64,000 nucleotides of DNA. It comes from Gillisia sp. GTDB lineage: Bacteria; Bacteroidota; Bacteroidia; Flavobacteriales; Flavobacteriaceae. The notes below the pieces were generated by a model, which did not search any database, had not been told where the DNA came from, and saw only the letters and a list, made by a program, of their open reading frames with translations. Location: NCBI GenBank assembly GCA_024635655.1, contig JAGXIL010000045.1, forward strand, positions 1 to 64,000, in the 5' to 3' direction. Position 1 is the first letter of the stretch. The number at the start of each line of letters is the position of its first letter. Of the stretch, positions 1-8,320 are shown piece after piece. The position numbers were made by a program, and so were the translations under genes.

Positions 1-1
1 A

Positions 2-220
2 AATATCTTATATGCCTGGAAGGATAATAAAGCAGAAGTATGGTTGAAGTTGATCGTAAGAAGTAATTGAGATTAAAGAAATATCAGAAAGTCGGAATAA
101 GGCAAAAATCCAGATGAATAAAAGAAGAATTAATGTACCCATAAGAGTACATCAATTCATAAAAAAAGTAGGAGGAGGTTGGAAATTGAACCTGATGATT
201 TAATTATTCCTGAAGAATAA
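2..220 (+). pseudogene. Frame-broken 3' end of an unidentified gene
   Basis: No single frame is open, but three consecutive pieces look like protein. From the left edge, 22 sense codons run to a TGA at 68-70. A second frame is open from about 60 and includes the stretch RINVPIRVHQFIKK. A third frame supplies a convincing acidic tail (EPDDLIIPEE) ending in TAA at 218-220. One extra base near 182 would join the second and third pieces. The gene would converge on the SMP-30-like gene that follows. I do not recognise the family. It may be a decayed gene, a sequencing error or chance; only its last part is in the window. Confidence 0.35.
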
Positions 221-259
221 TTTATATGGGCTAATAACCAACAACCTCCATATCTTTAA

Positions 260-1273
260 TTACTTAGCTTTAACGATACTAAACTCTTCCTGTGATCCCC
301 CTGCGAGTAAAACATCCAAATGTGCATAAAGCACATAAGGAATATTTCTTTTTACCGTAACTGTGGTAGGGAATACACCGGGAGCATCAAATTCGTGGAT
401 AAGGCTTGCAGAAGCCCATCTGTCATTGGTCCTGAACGTTTGTACCTTTGCATTTGCACCACCAAGGTCATTGCTTACAACCAGAAGTTCATTAGGATTT
501 TTTAAATAAATGCCATCGGGATTAGCAAGTTCTACGGATAAATCTACTACAGTATAAGCATCGGGATTATTTAAAGGAAATCTAAGGATCTGGCCAAAAT
601 CCAGGTGAGAAACCAGTAGGTACCCCCTGGGATCGTAATCTATCCCATTAAATCCAAAACTTCCCTCAGCGGGTGCAAAATCGTCATTTTCGTAAAAGAT
701 TGAAGGATTTCCCATAGGGTCAACTTTGTATATAATCCCTGAAAAACTGTCGGTGACGTAGGCATTTCCTTTGTTATCAACAGTAATATCATTGGCAAAA
801 TGTGCTCCTTCTCTAAGGCTGCCCAGGTCTGTATAGAACAGCCGGTTCCCATCCAGGTCATAAGCCGCTATCGCAGCAAGAGTTCCGGGTCCGCCTTCAG
901 ATTCTTTCTCGCTCACTCCCAGGTCAGAAACTGCAACCAAAACCCTTTTTCCGGAATGATCTATATGAATACCAATTGTAGAGATAAGATCTTCGTCATT
1001 GACCCATTCTGAATATACACCATCTATTACCTGCCCAATATTTCCTCTAGTAACAGATGTAACCAGGAACCGGTCATTTCTGATATCGTATTCAATGCCT
1101 TCGGGATAAAGATTTGGTTCGTCAATAGTAATTACCTCCTGTTTATCCTGCTTCATTTTATGCGAAAGATCGCTGGATTTAAGAACTTCTGTCCCTTCAA
1201 TGTCATTGCTGGTACAGGAGGAGATCATAATTAAAAGGAACAAACTACATGCTGAAGAAATAATGTTTTTCAT
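260..1273 (-). CDS. SMP-30/gluconolactonase-like lipoprotein
   Basis: A 337-residue six-bladed beta-propeller of the SMP-30/gluconolactonase/LRE-like family, probably tethered in the cell envelope. The N-terminus is a lipoprotein signal with lipobox ending at Cys20 (MISSC). Residues typical of the family's divalent-metal site are recognisable: Glu58 in a YPEGIEYD strand, Asn161 in ANDITVD, Asn209 in FNGIDYD and Asp253 in NPDGIY. Family members hydrolyse lactones or bind metals; the substrate cannot be read from the sequence. It stands alone, converging with the broken gene at the left edge and divergent from the hemolysin III gene. A non-enzymatic propeller role is possible. Confidence 0.8.
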   Translation of the reverse strand: MKNIISSACSLFLLIMISSCTSNDIEGTEVLKSSDLSHKMKQDKQEVITIDEPNLYPEGIEYDIRNDRFLVTSVTRGNIGQVIDGVYSEWVNDEDLISTIGIHIDHSGKRVLVAVSDLGVSEKESEGGPGTLAAIAAYDLDGNRLFYTDLGSLREGAHFANDITVDNKGNAYVTDSFSGIIYKVDPMGNPSIFYENDDFAPAEGSFGFNGIDYDPRGYLLVSHLDFGQILRFPLNNPDAYTVVDLSVELANPDGIYLKNPNELLVVSNDLGGANAKVQTFRTNDRWASASLIHEFDAPGVFPTTVTVKRNIPYVLYAHLDVLLAGGSQEEFSIVKAK

Positions 1274-1629
1274 AATTAATATTCATTTAAATTAATATTA
1301 TGCCTGCACAAATTTTTTATATCACGTGAAATCCTGAGAGAGATATTTGATTTTTGGATGATTCTAAAATTACAAATAACTAATTTTTCTTAAAAGGTAT
1401 AGTGTCAGATTATCAATACATTATAATTAAAATAAGGGTTTTCCCTTACAATCCGGAAAATAGAACAGGACCTTTTTGCTTACCTGGAAAATGTTCTAAA
1501 ATACTGTAAGAAAACATAAGTTTCAGAAATAAAGCAGATCAAAATTAGCAGTGCCTGCCAATAAAAAAGAAGATTATTCGTAACTTATATTGATCAACCT
1601 GAATAAAAATTGATTTTAGCTTTAAGAAA
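1274..1629. other. 356-bp divergent intergenic region
   Basis: AT-rich spacer between the divergent SMP-30-like and hemolysin III genes, so it must carry both promoters. A short inverted repeat TAATATT/AATATTA lies just upstream of the SMP-30 start (about 1278-1301). I find no clear TAnnTTTG box, RNA gene or additional reading frame. Confidence 0.5.
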
Positions 1630-2286
1630 ATGAAAACAGACCCCCGAATTGGGTACTATCCTCCCTTTGAAGAAAAACTAAATGTAATATCCCATGCTTT
1701 TGGATTTGCCCTTAGTATTTTCGGATTAATTCTTTTGATCATCAGGGCCTATGAATATGGAAATGTACTTCACCTGGTAAGTTTTTCAATATTTGGTGCC
1801 AGTATGATCCTGCTTTACGCGGCCTCTACTTTATACCACAGTGCGAAGCAGCCGCTGCTCAGGTATAGGTTGAATATTCTTGATCATGCCTCGATATACA
1901 TATTGATCGCCGGAACATATACGCCATTCGCTCTCATAACCCTTAACGGAATTGTGGGCTGGGTCATCTTTGGAGTTGTTTGGAGCATGGCCCTGGCCGG
2001 GGTGATCCTTAAATTATTTTATACGGGAAAGTATAATCTTTTATCTACCTCTATGTATGTCCTTATGGGCTGGATCATCGTATTCGCGATAAAGCCACTA
2101 TTGAACAACCTTGACTTACCCGGCCTTTTATGGCTTTTCGCAGGAGGGATTTCCTATACCCTGGGTGCAGTGTTCTTCAGCATTGATAAGATAAGATTTA
2201 ATCACGCGATCTTTCATCTCTTTGTATTACTGGGAAGTTTTTGCCACTACATCTCGATCTACCTTTATGTGTTACCGGAAAGTTGA
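1630..2286 (+). CDS. Hemolysin III / PAQR family membrane protein
   Basis: A 218-residue protein with about seven transmembrane segments, matching hemolysin III (YqfA/TrhA-like) of the PAQR superfamily. The conserved polar residues of the family are present: SHAFGF at the N-terminus, the LYHS loop, LDHASIY followed by GTYTPF, and two His (IFHLF and CHY) near the C-terminus, which together form the presumed zinc site. Despite the family name, most members are not toxins; roles in membrane lipid homeostasis are proposed for bacterial relatives. It is monocistronic, with its own spacer before the TetR operon. Confidence 0.88.
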   Translation: MKTDPRIGYYPPFEEKLNVISHAFGFALSIFGLILLIIRAYEYGNVLHLVSFSIFGASMILLYAASTLYHSAKQPLLRYRLNILDHASIYILIAGTYTPFALITLNGIVGWVIFGVVWSMALAGVILKLFYTGKYNLLSTSMYVLMGWIIVFAIKPLLNNLDLPGLLWLFAGGISYTLGAVFFSIDKIRFNHAIFHLFVLLGSFCHYISIYLYVLPES

Positions 2287-2394
2287 TTTTTTCCGTAGAA
2301 ATAGAGATTGGAACCCCGGGATCAGGTTACACTGCCTTTGCAGGTTGGCCATGAAAAAACAACAAAACTTTAAATTGTTAAAATAGTAGTCTAA

Positions 2395-2427
2395 TTTGCA
2401 AAAGTGATAGTAATACTATTATATTTG
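2395..2427 (+). promoter_or_regulatory. Promoter and candidate TetR operator of the export operon
   Basis: A Bacteroidota-type promoter: TTTG at 2395-2398, 21 bases, then TATATTTG at 2420-2427, matching the TAnnTTTG -7 consensus. A perfect palindrome ATAGTA-A-TACTAT (2407-2419) fills the spacer and abuts the -7 box, and another ATAGTA half-site lies at 2383-2388. A repressor bound here would block polymerase, so this is the likely autoregulatory site of the TetR protein encoded next. Confidence 0.65.
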
Positions 2428-2447
2428 CACGCTTAAATAAATAACAG

Positions 2448-3134
2448 ATGAAAGATCTCTTTTCAGGTTTAAAGATAGAGGTGAATAAAAACCTTTATGT
2501 CAAGGACCCGGAATCTTCCAGCCTTGGTAAAAAGATCATTGAAAAAAGTATAAAGCTTATCAATGATAAGGGCTTTGAACAGTTCACTTTCAAAAAACTT
2601 GGTGCTGAAATAAGTTCCAACGAGAGTTCTGTATACAGGTATTTTGAAAATAAGCATAAACTGCTGCTTTATCTCACGTCCTGGTATTGGGGCTGGAAAG
2701 AATATCAATTGGTATTTGGAACAAATAATATTCAGGATCCCAGACAAAAACTGGAAACTGCAATAAATATTTTGACCCGCTCTGTAGAAAAGGATTCGTT
2801 AACTTCACATATAGACGAGGCTTGTTTGAATAAAGTAGTAGTAAATGAATTCTCAAAATCTTATTTGACCAAGGAAGTGGACAGGGAAAATAAAGAGGGA
2901 TTCTTTGAAGTATATAACCGGCTTGTATTGAGATTGAAGGAGATGATACTTGCAGTAGATAAGGATTACTTATATGCCTCCTCCCTGGCAAGTACAGTGC
3001 TGGAAGGAGCGCTGCATCAACATTTTTTGAAAGAGCATTTTCCTTCATTGACAGAGTGTGATAACAAAGTAACCCCCACACAATATTTTACACATTTGGT
3101 AAACACCACATTAAATTATACCCATAATGGCTAA
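2448..3134 (+). CDS. TetR/AcrR family transcriptional regulator
   Basis: A 228-residue regulator with an N-terminal TetR-type DNA-binding domain: the helix-turn-helix covers residues 48-70 and ends in the typical VYRYFENKHKLL recognition-helix signature. The C-terminal half is divergent, as expected for the ligand pocket. The gene overlaps the following ABC gene by 8 bases and opens the exporter operon, so it most likely represses its own operon, using the palindrome immediately upstream. The ligand is unknown. The first 25 residues before the HTH domain are longer than in many TetR proteins. Confidence 0.85.
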   Translation: MKDLFSGLKIEVNKNLYVKDPESSSLGKKIIEKSIKLINDKGFEQFTFKKLGAEISSNESSVYRYFENKHKLLLYLTSWYWGWKEYQLVFGTNNIQDPRQKLETAINILTRSVEKDSLTSHIDEACLNKVVVNEFSKSYLTKEVDRENKEGFFEVYNRLVLRLKEMILAVDKDYLYASSLASTVLEGALHQHFLKEHFPSLTECDNKVTPTQYFTHLVNTTLNYTHNG

Positions 3135-4788
3135 AAAAACTACCTCTTCTCTTCAAAGGCTTAAAGGTTTATTGAAGCTGGATAGAAAAGATATTTTACA
3201 AACGATTTACTATGCGATATTCGCGGGTTTACTTAATATGTCTGTTCCCCTGGGGATCCAGGCCATTGTGAACCTTATACAGGGAGGCAGGGTAAGCACT
3301 TCCTGGGTCATCCTGGTGGTATTAGTTACTCTTGCTGTAGGTTTTGTAGGGGTTCTGGAGATCATGCAGATAAGGATAGTGGAGAATATTCAGCAAAAGA
3401 TCTTTACCAGATCTTCCTTTGAATTTACCTACAGGTTTCCGAAGATAAAGATGAACGAATTTAATAATTCTTATCCCCCGGAGCATGCCAACAGGTTTTT
3501 TGATACCTTAAATGTGCAAAAGGGAGTAAGTAAATTACTTATGGATTTCCCCGCGGCTTTGCTGCAGATCTTTTTTGGTTTGATCCTGCTGTCACTATAT
3601 CATCCGTTTTTTATTATTTACGGAATTCTGCTGGTGGTCCTGATCTACCTGGTCTTTAAATTCACCGCCTGGCGTGGCCTTGAAACAAGTCTTGATGAAT
3701 CAAAACACAAATATAAAGTGGCCCATTGGCTTCAGGAAGTTGCAAGGTCTATCTTGAGTTTTAAGATCTCAGGGCGTACCAGCCTGGCCATGGATAAAAA
3801 TGATAAATTAACTGAAAAATACCTTCATGCCAGAGAATCTCATTTTCAGATCCTGAAGATACAGTATATCAAACTTGTGGTTTTCAAGGTTTTGGTTACC
3901 GGTGGCTTACTGGCCATAGGAGGATTGCTGGTATTAAATCAAGAAATGAACATAGGTCAGTTTGTAGCTGCGGAAATTATTATTATCCTTATTTTATCTT
4001 CTGTTGAAAAGCTTATCAGAGGATTGGACGTTATATATGATACTCTCACGTCTCTTGAAAAAATTGGACAGGTGGTTGATAAAAAACTCGAAAAATCTGA
4101 AGGTGAAAGTACCCTCGCGGGCATGGACAAGTTAGACCTGGAAATAGCTGATATTAGTTTTATAGCGGGAGAAAAAACTGTGCTCCGGGATATAAGCTTT
4201 GAAGTTCCGGCGGGGAAAAAGGTTCTTATCAAAGGGCCTACCGGAAGCGGAAGAACTTTGCTCCTCAAAATTATTGCAGGTATAGTAGATGCAACAAATG
4301 GCAGTATCTTTATAAATAATGTATCTCTCAAAGGACTAAGGCCAAATGAATACAGGGGCAGATTGGGAGTTTTTTTAACCGAAGAATATCCTTTTGAAGG
4401 GACGCTGCTGGAAAATCTGACGTTTGGAGATAAAACTATTCCTGAAAAAGATGTCTATTGGGCTATGGAAAATTCCGGACTTTCAAGATTTGTAAAAGAA
4501 CAGCCTAAAGGTTTACAAACCATGATCTATCCTGAAGGAAAATATCTGCCTTCTATTATAGCAAAGAAGATCATCCTGGCCCGGAGTATAGTTAAAAGAC
4601 CGGACGTCCTGGTTCTCAAGGAACCTCTTGAGCCTTTTGAAAAAGATGAGGCTGAAAGGATCTTAAAATTTCTTACCTCCCCGGAGCATAAATGGTCAAT
4701 CCTCGTTGCAAGCCGGAATCCTGTTTGGGATGATGTAAGTGATAAAATATTTCTCCTGGAAAACGGGGGTCTTAAAAATATAAAATAA
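3127..4788 (+). CDS. ABC-type exporter with degenerate ATPase domain
   Basis: A 553-residue half-transporter: transmembrane domain (about 20-310) followed by a C-terminal nucleotide-binding domain (about 335-553). The fold is recognisable, but the catalytic motifs are eroded. Walker A reads GPTGSGRT with Arg376 in place of Lys. The Q-loop Gln is absent. The LSGGQ signature is LPSII (474-478). The Walker B Asp is Lys498, although Glu499 remains. The H-loop His is Ser529. It lacks the N-terminal peptidase domain of bacteriocin exporters. Overlap with tetR and tight linkage to HlyD and TolC genes place it as the inner-membrane part of a type I-like tripartite exporter. Whether it hydrolyses ATP is doubtful. 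Confidence 0.85.
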   Translation: MAKKTTSSLQRLKGLLKLDRKDILQTIYYAIFAGLLNMSVPLGIQAIVNLIQGGRVSTSWVILVVLVTLAVGFVGVLEIMQIRIVENIQQKIFTRSSFEFTYRFPKIKMNEFNNSYPPEHANRFFDTLNVQKGVSKLLMDFPAALLQIFFGLILLSLYHPFFIIYGILLVVLIYLVFKFTAWRGLETSLDESKHKYKVAHWLQEVARSILSFKISGRTSLAMDKNDKLTEKYLHARESHFQILKIQYIKLVVFKVLVTGGLLAIGGLLVLNQEMNIGQFVAAEIIIILILSSVEKLIRGLDVIYDTLTSLEKIGQVVDKKLEKSEGESTLAGMDKLDLEIADISFIAGEKTVLRDISFEVPAGKKVLIKGPTGSGRTLLLKIIAGIVDATNGSIFINNVSLKGLRPNEYRGRLGVFLTEEYPFEGTLLENLTFGDKTIPEKDVYWAMENSGLSRFVKEQPKGLQTMIYPEGKYLPSIIAKKIILARSIVKRPDVLVLKEPLEPFEKDEAERILKFLTSPEHKWSILVASRNPVWDDVSDKIFLLENGGLKNIK

Positions 4789-4792
4789 GGCA

Positions 4793-6145
4793 ATGCTGAA
4801 TATATCTAAAGATAAAAACAATCAAAGGCAGGATATTTCCGAATATAAGTCGGCCAAGAAAGTATTCCATACCAGGCATTATAAATGGTTCAACAGGTTA
4901 TTACTGGGGTTTAGTATCCTGCTGTTGATCATTTTGTTCCTGCCCTGGACGCAGACTATTTCCGGATCAGGGTACGTGACCACCCTGGAACCGGAGCACC
5001 GTCCACAGACCATACAATCTGCCATTCCGGGAAGGATAGAAAACTGGTATGTGCAGGAAGGGGATTTTGTGCAAAAGGGAGATACCATCCTTCACATTTC
5101 TGAAGTAAAGAACGAATATTTTGATCCGTTCCTGATAGAGCGTACAGGAGATCAAATCGAAGCAAAATCAAATGCAGTGGTCTCTTACCGTGGAAAAGTG
5201 GGCGCTTTAGGATCCCAGATCGGGGCCATTAACAGTGAAAGGCAACTAAAATTTGAAATGGCCCGAAACAAACTGCAACAATCCCGGCTTAAAGTTGAAA
5301 GCGACAGTATTGATCTGGAAGCGGCAAGGACCAACTTGGGGATTGCCCAAACCCAATTTGAAAGAACATTGCAATTACAACAGGAAGGTTTAAAAGCCTT
5401 GCCCGATGTGGAAGAAAAGAGATTGAAGCTACAGGAAACCCAGGCTAAATTAATTTCACAGGAAAACAAATTTTTAGCCAGTGAGAATGAGGTTTTGAAT
5501 GCACAACTGGAACTTAACAGGATAGATGCAGAGTACAACGAGAAGATCTCAAAAGCTGAAAGCGAAATGTTCACCGCCCAGTCAAATCAATTTGATGCCG
5601 AGGCACAGGTGAGTAAACTGGAAAACGATTTCAGCAACTATTCTATTAGAAACGAGCTGTATTATATAAGGGCTCCACAGAGTGGATATATCAATAAAGC
5701 AATAAAAGCAGGAATAGGGGAAACTTTTAAAGAAGGAGAACGCCTTGTGGGAATTATGCCTTCAGATTTTCAGCTTGCTGTTGAAACTTATATAAAACCC
5801 CTGGATGTGCCTTTACTGCACAGGGGTGAAAAAGTAAGGGTTCAATTTGATGGCTGGCCCGCCATTGTATTTAGCGGCTGGGAAAACCTCTCTTTTGGTA
5901 CTTACGGGGCCAGGGTTGTTGCCATCGAAAACTTTATTAGTGAGAATGGAAAATACAGAGTGTTATTAACTCCCGATCCTGATGATAACCCATGGCCAAG
6001 GGATATAAGGGTAGGAAGTGGAGCTTCAACCCTTGCTCTTTTGGATGAAGTGCCTATTTGGTATGAGATATGGAGAAGACTTAACGGATTTCCGCCAAAT
6101 TATTACAGCCCGGGAGCCGTTAACGCACCTTCAGAAAAACTGTAG
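4793..6145 (+). CDS. HlyD-family periplasmic adaptor (membrane fusion protein)
   Basis: A 450-residue adaptor linking the inner-membrane exporter to an outer-membrane channel. It has a cytoplasmic tail, one transmembrane helix at about 35-52, a biotinyl-lipoyl-like hairpin near 75-110, a long alpha-helical coiled-coil hairpin (about 130-285) and a second barrel-sandwich half (YYIRAPQSGYINKAI) followed by a beta-barrel region. The gene starts 5 bases after the ABC gene and ends 2 bases before the TolC-like gene, so the three are co-translated. Domain order and length fit type I secretion HlyD proteins rather than RND adaptors, because the N-terminus is a membrane helix, not a lipobox. Confidence 0.9.
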   Translation: MLNISKDKNNQRQDISEYKSAKKVFHTRHYKWFNRLLLGFSILLLIILFLPWTQTISGSGYVTTLEPEHRPQTIQSAIPGRIENWYVQEGDFVQKGDTILHISEVKNEYFDPFLIERTGDQIEAKSNAVVSYRGKVGALGSQIGAINSERQLKFEMARNKLQQSRLKVESDSIDLEAARTNLGIAQTQFERTLQLQQEGLKALPDVEEKRLKLQETQAKLISQENKFLASENEVLNAQLELNRIDAEYNEKISKAESEMFTAQSNQFDAEAQVSKLENDFSNYSIRNELYYIRAPQSGYINKAIKAGIGETFKEGERLVGIMPSDFQLAVETYIKPLDVPLLHRGEKVRVQFDGWPAIVFSGWENLSFGTYGARVVAIENFISENGKYRVLLTPDPDDNPWPRDIRVGSGASTLALLDEVPIWYEIWRRLNGFPPNYYSPGAVNAPSEKL

Positions 6146-6147
6146 TT

Positions 6148-7569
6148 ATGAAGAGATATTTGTTTTTAGTACTGTTCTTCCGCGTAGCTATTTTTGTGGC
6201 TCAGGACATACCTGAGGAACAGGAGGAACCTGTTGAGGTGCTGACTTTTCAGGAGTACCTGGGATATGTAAAGCAGTTTCACCCCATAGTGAGTCAGGCG
6301 GGGTTGCAACTTAGTATTGGAGAGGCTGAGCTTTTAAGGGCCCGGGGAGGTTTTGACCCAAAGATCGAGGTAGATTATGACAGGAAGCAATTCAAGGGTA
6401 CAGAATATTACGATATCCTGAATGCTACATTCAAGATCCCCACCTGGTACGGGATAGAGTTTAAGGCAGATTTTGAGCAGAACCAGGGGGTATATCTTAA
6501 TCCTGAAAACATAGTTCCTGAAGAAGGATTATTCAGTGCCGGGGTCTCTGTGGATGTGGGACGTGGCATGTTCATCAGTGACCGAATGGCTGCTTTAAGT
6601 TCAGCAAGAGCTTTTAGGGACCAAACGGTTGCAGAGAGGGAATTGCTGGTGAACCAGATCATTTATGAAGCTTCACTGGCATATTTTGACTGGCTGGAAG
6701 TATACAATGAGATGAGGATCTATGAAAACTTTCTTACCAATGCCCGGGAACGCTACAGGGGAGTAAGCACCAATGCCAGGTTGGGAGAAGTAGCAGCTAT
6801 TGATACTGTTGAGGCCGGGATCTCTGTTCAAAACAGGACTCTGGAGCTGGAGCAGGCAAGAGTGAATCTAATGAAGGAAAGATTGAATTTGTCTACCTTT
6901 TTGTGGCTTAATAATAATGTCCCTGTTGAATTGCAGCCCAATGTAGTTCCAGACATAGATCTTACTGAAAATGTGGATGAAGCCCTGGAGCTTCCTGAAG
7001 ATGCTTTACTAACCTTTAACCTGGAGGAGCATCCAAAGTTGCGCGCTCTGGAATTTAAGAGACGTGCTCTGGAGATCGATAGAAGGCTCAAATTTAACCG
7101 GCTTTTACCCGAAGTGAACCTGGAGTATAATTTTATTACTCCCGATCCTGAAACCTTTCAGAACTTTAATTACGATAATTACAAAGCGGGCGTACGATTG
7201 CGTTTTCCACTGTTCTTAAGGAAAGAGCGGGGTGACCTGAGGATCGCGGAATTTAAAATTCAGGATGCAATCTTTGATATCGGATTGAATGAAGTGCAAA
7301 TTGAGAATAAACTGCAGGCCGTGGCCAGGGAACTGGAGTCCTTTAGATTCCAGAATGTGGTAGCAGAGGAAATGGTTGAGAACTACCGGCTCCTGCTCTC
7401 TGCCGAAGAACGAAGGATGAGCTTTGGAGAAAGTTCACTGTTCCTTATTAATACCCGGGAAACCGCATATATTGAAGCCCTGCTCAAGCGGAATGAGCTG
7501 CTCATCAAGTTCCTGGATGCTAAAGCAAGATTGTTCCAAACCCTGGGAAGAATTCCGGAAATAGATTAG
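6148..7569 (+). CDS. TolC family outer-membrane efflux protein
   Basis: A 473-residue outer-membrane factor with a cleavable signal peptide (about 1-19) and two OEP repeats of long amphipathic helices separated by beta segments, as in TolC. It is the last gene of the tetR-ABC-hlyD-tolC unit and would form the exit duct. The start codon follows the hlyD stop by 2 bases. The substrate of the system is not evident: there is no neighbouring peptide, bacteriocin precursor or toxin gene, and the TetR control suggests a small hydrophobic compound. Confidence 0.88.
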   Translation: MKRYLFLVLFFRVAIFVAQDIPEEQEEPVEVLTFQEYLGYVKQFHPIVSQAGLQLSIGEAELLRARGGFDPKIEVDYDRKQFKGTEYYDILNATFKIPTWYGIEFKADFEQNQGVYLNPENIVPEEGLFSAGVSVDVGRGMFISDRMAALSSARAFRDQTVAERELLVNQIIYEASLAYFDWLEVYNEMRIYENFLTNARERYRGVSTNARLGEVAAIDTVEAGISVQNRTLELEQARVNLMKERLNLSTFLWLNNNVPVELQPNVVPDIDLTENVDEALELPEDALLTFNLEEHPKLRALEFKRRALEIDRRLKFNRLLPEVNLEYNFITPDPETFQNFNYDNYKAGVRLRFPLFLRKERGDLRIAEFKIQDAIFDIGLNEVQIENKLQAVARELESFRFQNVVAEEMVENYRLLLSAEERRMSFGESSLFLINTRETAYIEALLKRNELLIKFLDAKARLFQTLGRIPEID

Positions 7570-7611
7570 CCGGTTAGGATGGTAACAACACTTTTATTGA
7601 AAACAGCATAT

Positions 7612-8244
7612 ATGGAGTCAGCACTGCAAGAGGCTTATCATTACACTTTTGAAAGGGACCTGCTCAAAGAAATTGAAGCAAACGGAACTTATAAAAGATT
7701 TAAAGCCGGAGAAACGATCATTGAAATAGGGGATAATCTCCAACACATGCCACTTTTACTGGACGGAGCCATAAAGATTTTGCGGGAAGACCCGCGGGGT
7801 GACGAACTCCTGCTGTACTTTCTCGAAGTGGGGGATACCTGCGCCATGACCCTTTCCTGTTGTCTTGGGGAAACAAATAGCGAAATAAGAGCAGTGGCAG
7901 AAAGAGATACAGATCTTATCCTCATCCCGGTCTATAAAATGGAAGACTGGATAGCCAAATACAGTTCCTGGAGAAAATTTGTTTTTGAAAGTTATCAATC
8001 CCGAATGAACGAAATGCTGGAAACTATTGACTCCATCGCCTTTTTAAATCTGGATGAACGCCTCATGCGTTATTTACAGGATAAAGCCAAGATCAATCAA
8101 AATGAGATGTTACAGGTGACTCATCAGGATATTGCCTATGATATGAATACCTCAAGGGTAGTGATCTCGCGGATCTTAAAAAAACTGGAACTGGATGGAA
8201 AAATTGAATTGCACAGAAATAATATTAAAGTCATAGATTTGTAA
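7612..8244 (+). CDS. Crp/Fnr family regulator, probable reactive-sulfur activator
   Basis: A 210-residue Crp/Fnr protein with an N-terminal cyclic-nucleotide-binding-like beta-roll (about 25-125), a dimer helix and a C-terminal winged helix-turn-helix (VTHQDIAYDMNTSRVVISRILKKLE). I chose the second in-frame ATG because it fits the family start; an upstream ATG at 7579 would add 11 residues. The beta-roll carries three cysteines (GDTCAMTLSCC, residues 77, 83, 84), a candidate thiol or persulfide switch. It lies directly before a TauE/SafE gene preceded by a GTAACA-N2-TGTTAC dyad that recurs before two other sulfur units, so it is the natural candidate to bind that site. Distance to the upstream tolC is short, but its own promoter is not clear. 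Confidence 0.88.
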   Translation: MESALQEAYHYTFERDLLKEIEANGTYKRFKAGETIIEIGDNLQHMPLLLDGAIKILREDPRGDELLLYFLEVGDTCAMTLSCCLGETNSEIRAVAERDTDLILIPVYKMEDWIAKYSSWRKFVFESYQSRMNEMLETIDSIAFLNLDERLMRYLQDKAKINQNEMLQVTHQDIAYDMNTSRVVISRILKKLELDGKIELHRNNIKVIDL

Positions 8245-8257
8245 ATGTTGCCATCCT

Positions 8258-8301
8258 GTAACACTTGTTACGCTACCAATCTTAATTGTGCCTTATGTTT
8301 G
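8258..8301 (+). promoter_or_regulatory. Crp/Fnr-type operator and -7 box before tauE
   Basis: A perfect dyad GTAACA-CT-TGTTAC occupies 8258-8271. Its end is 23 bases before the start of the -7 box TATGTTTG (8294-8301), which matches TAnnTTTG. The transcription start is then about 8305 and the dyad is centred near -41, the classical class II activator position. The ATG follows about 15 bases later. The same dyad and spacing recur before the hydroxylase/persulfide dioxygenase and YeeE units. Confidence 0.75.
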
Positions 8302-8320
8302 CGCTGTCTAAAATCCTAAA

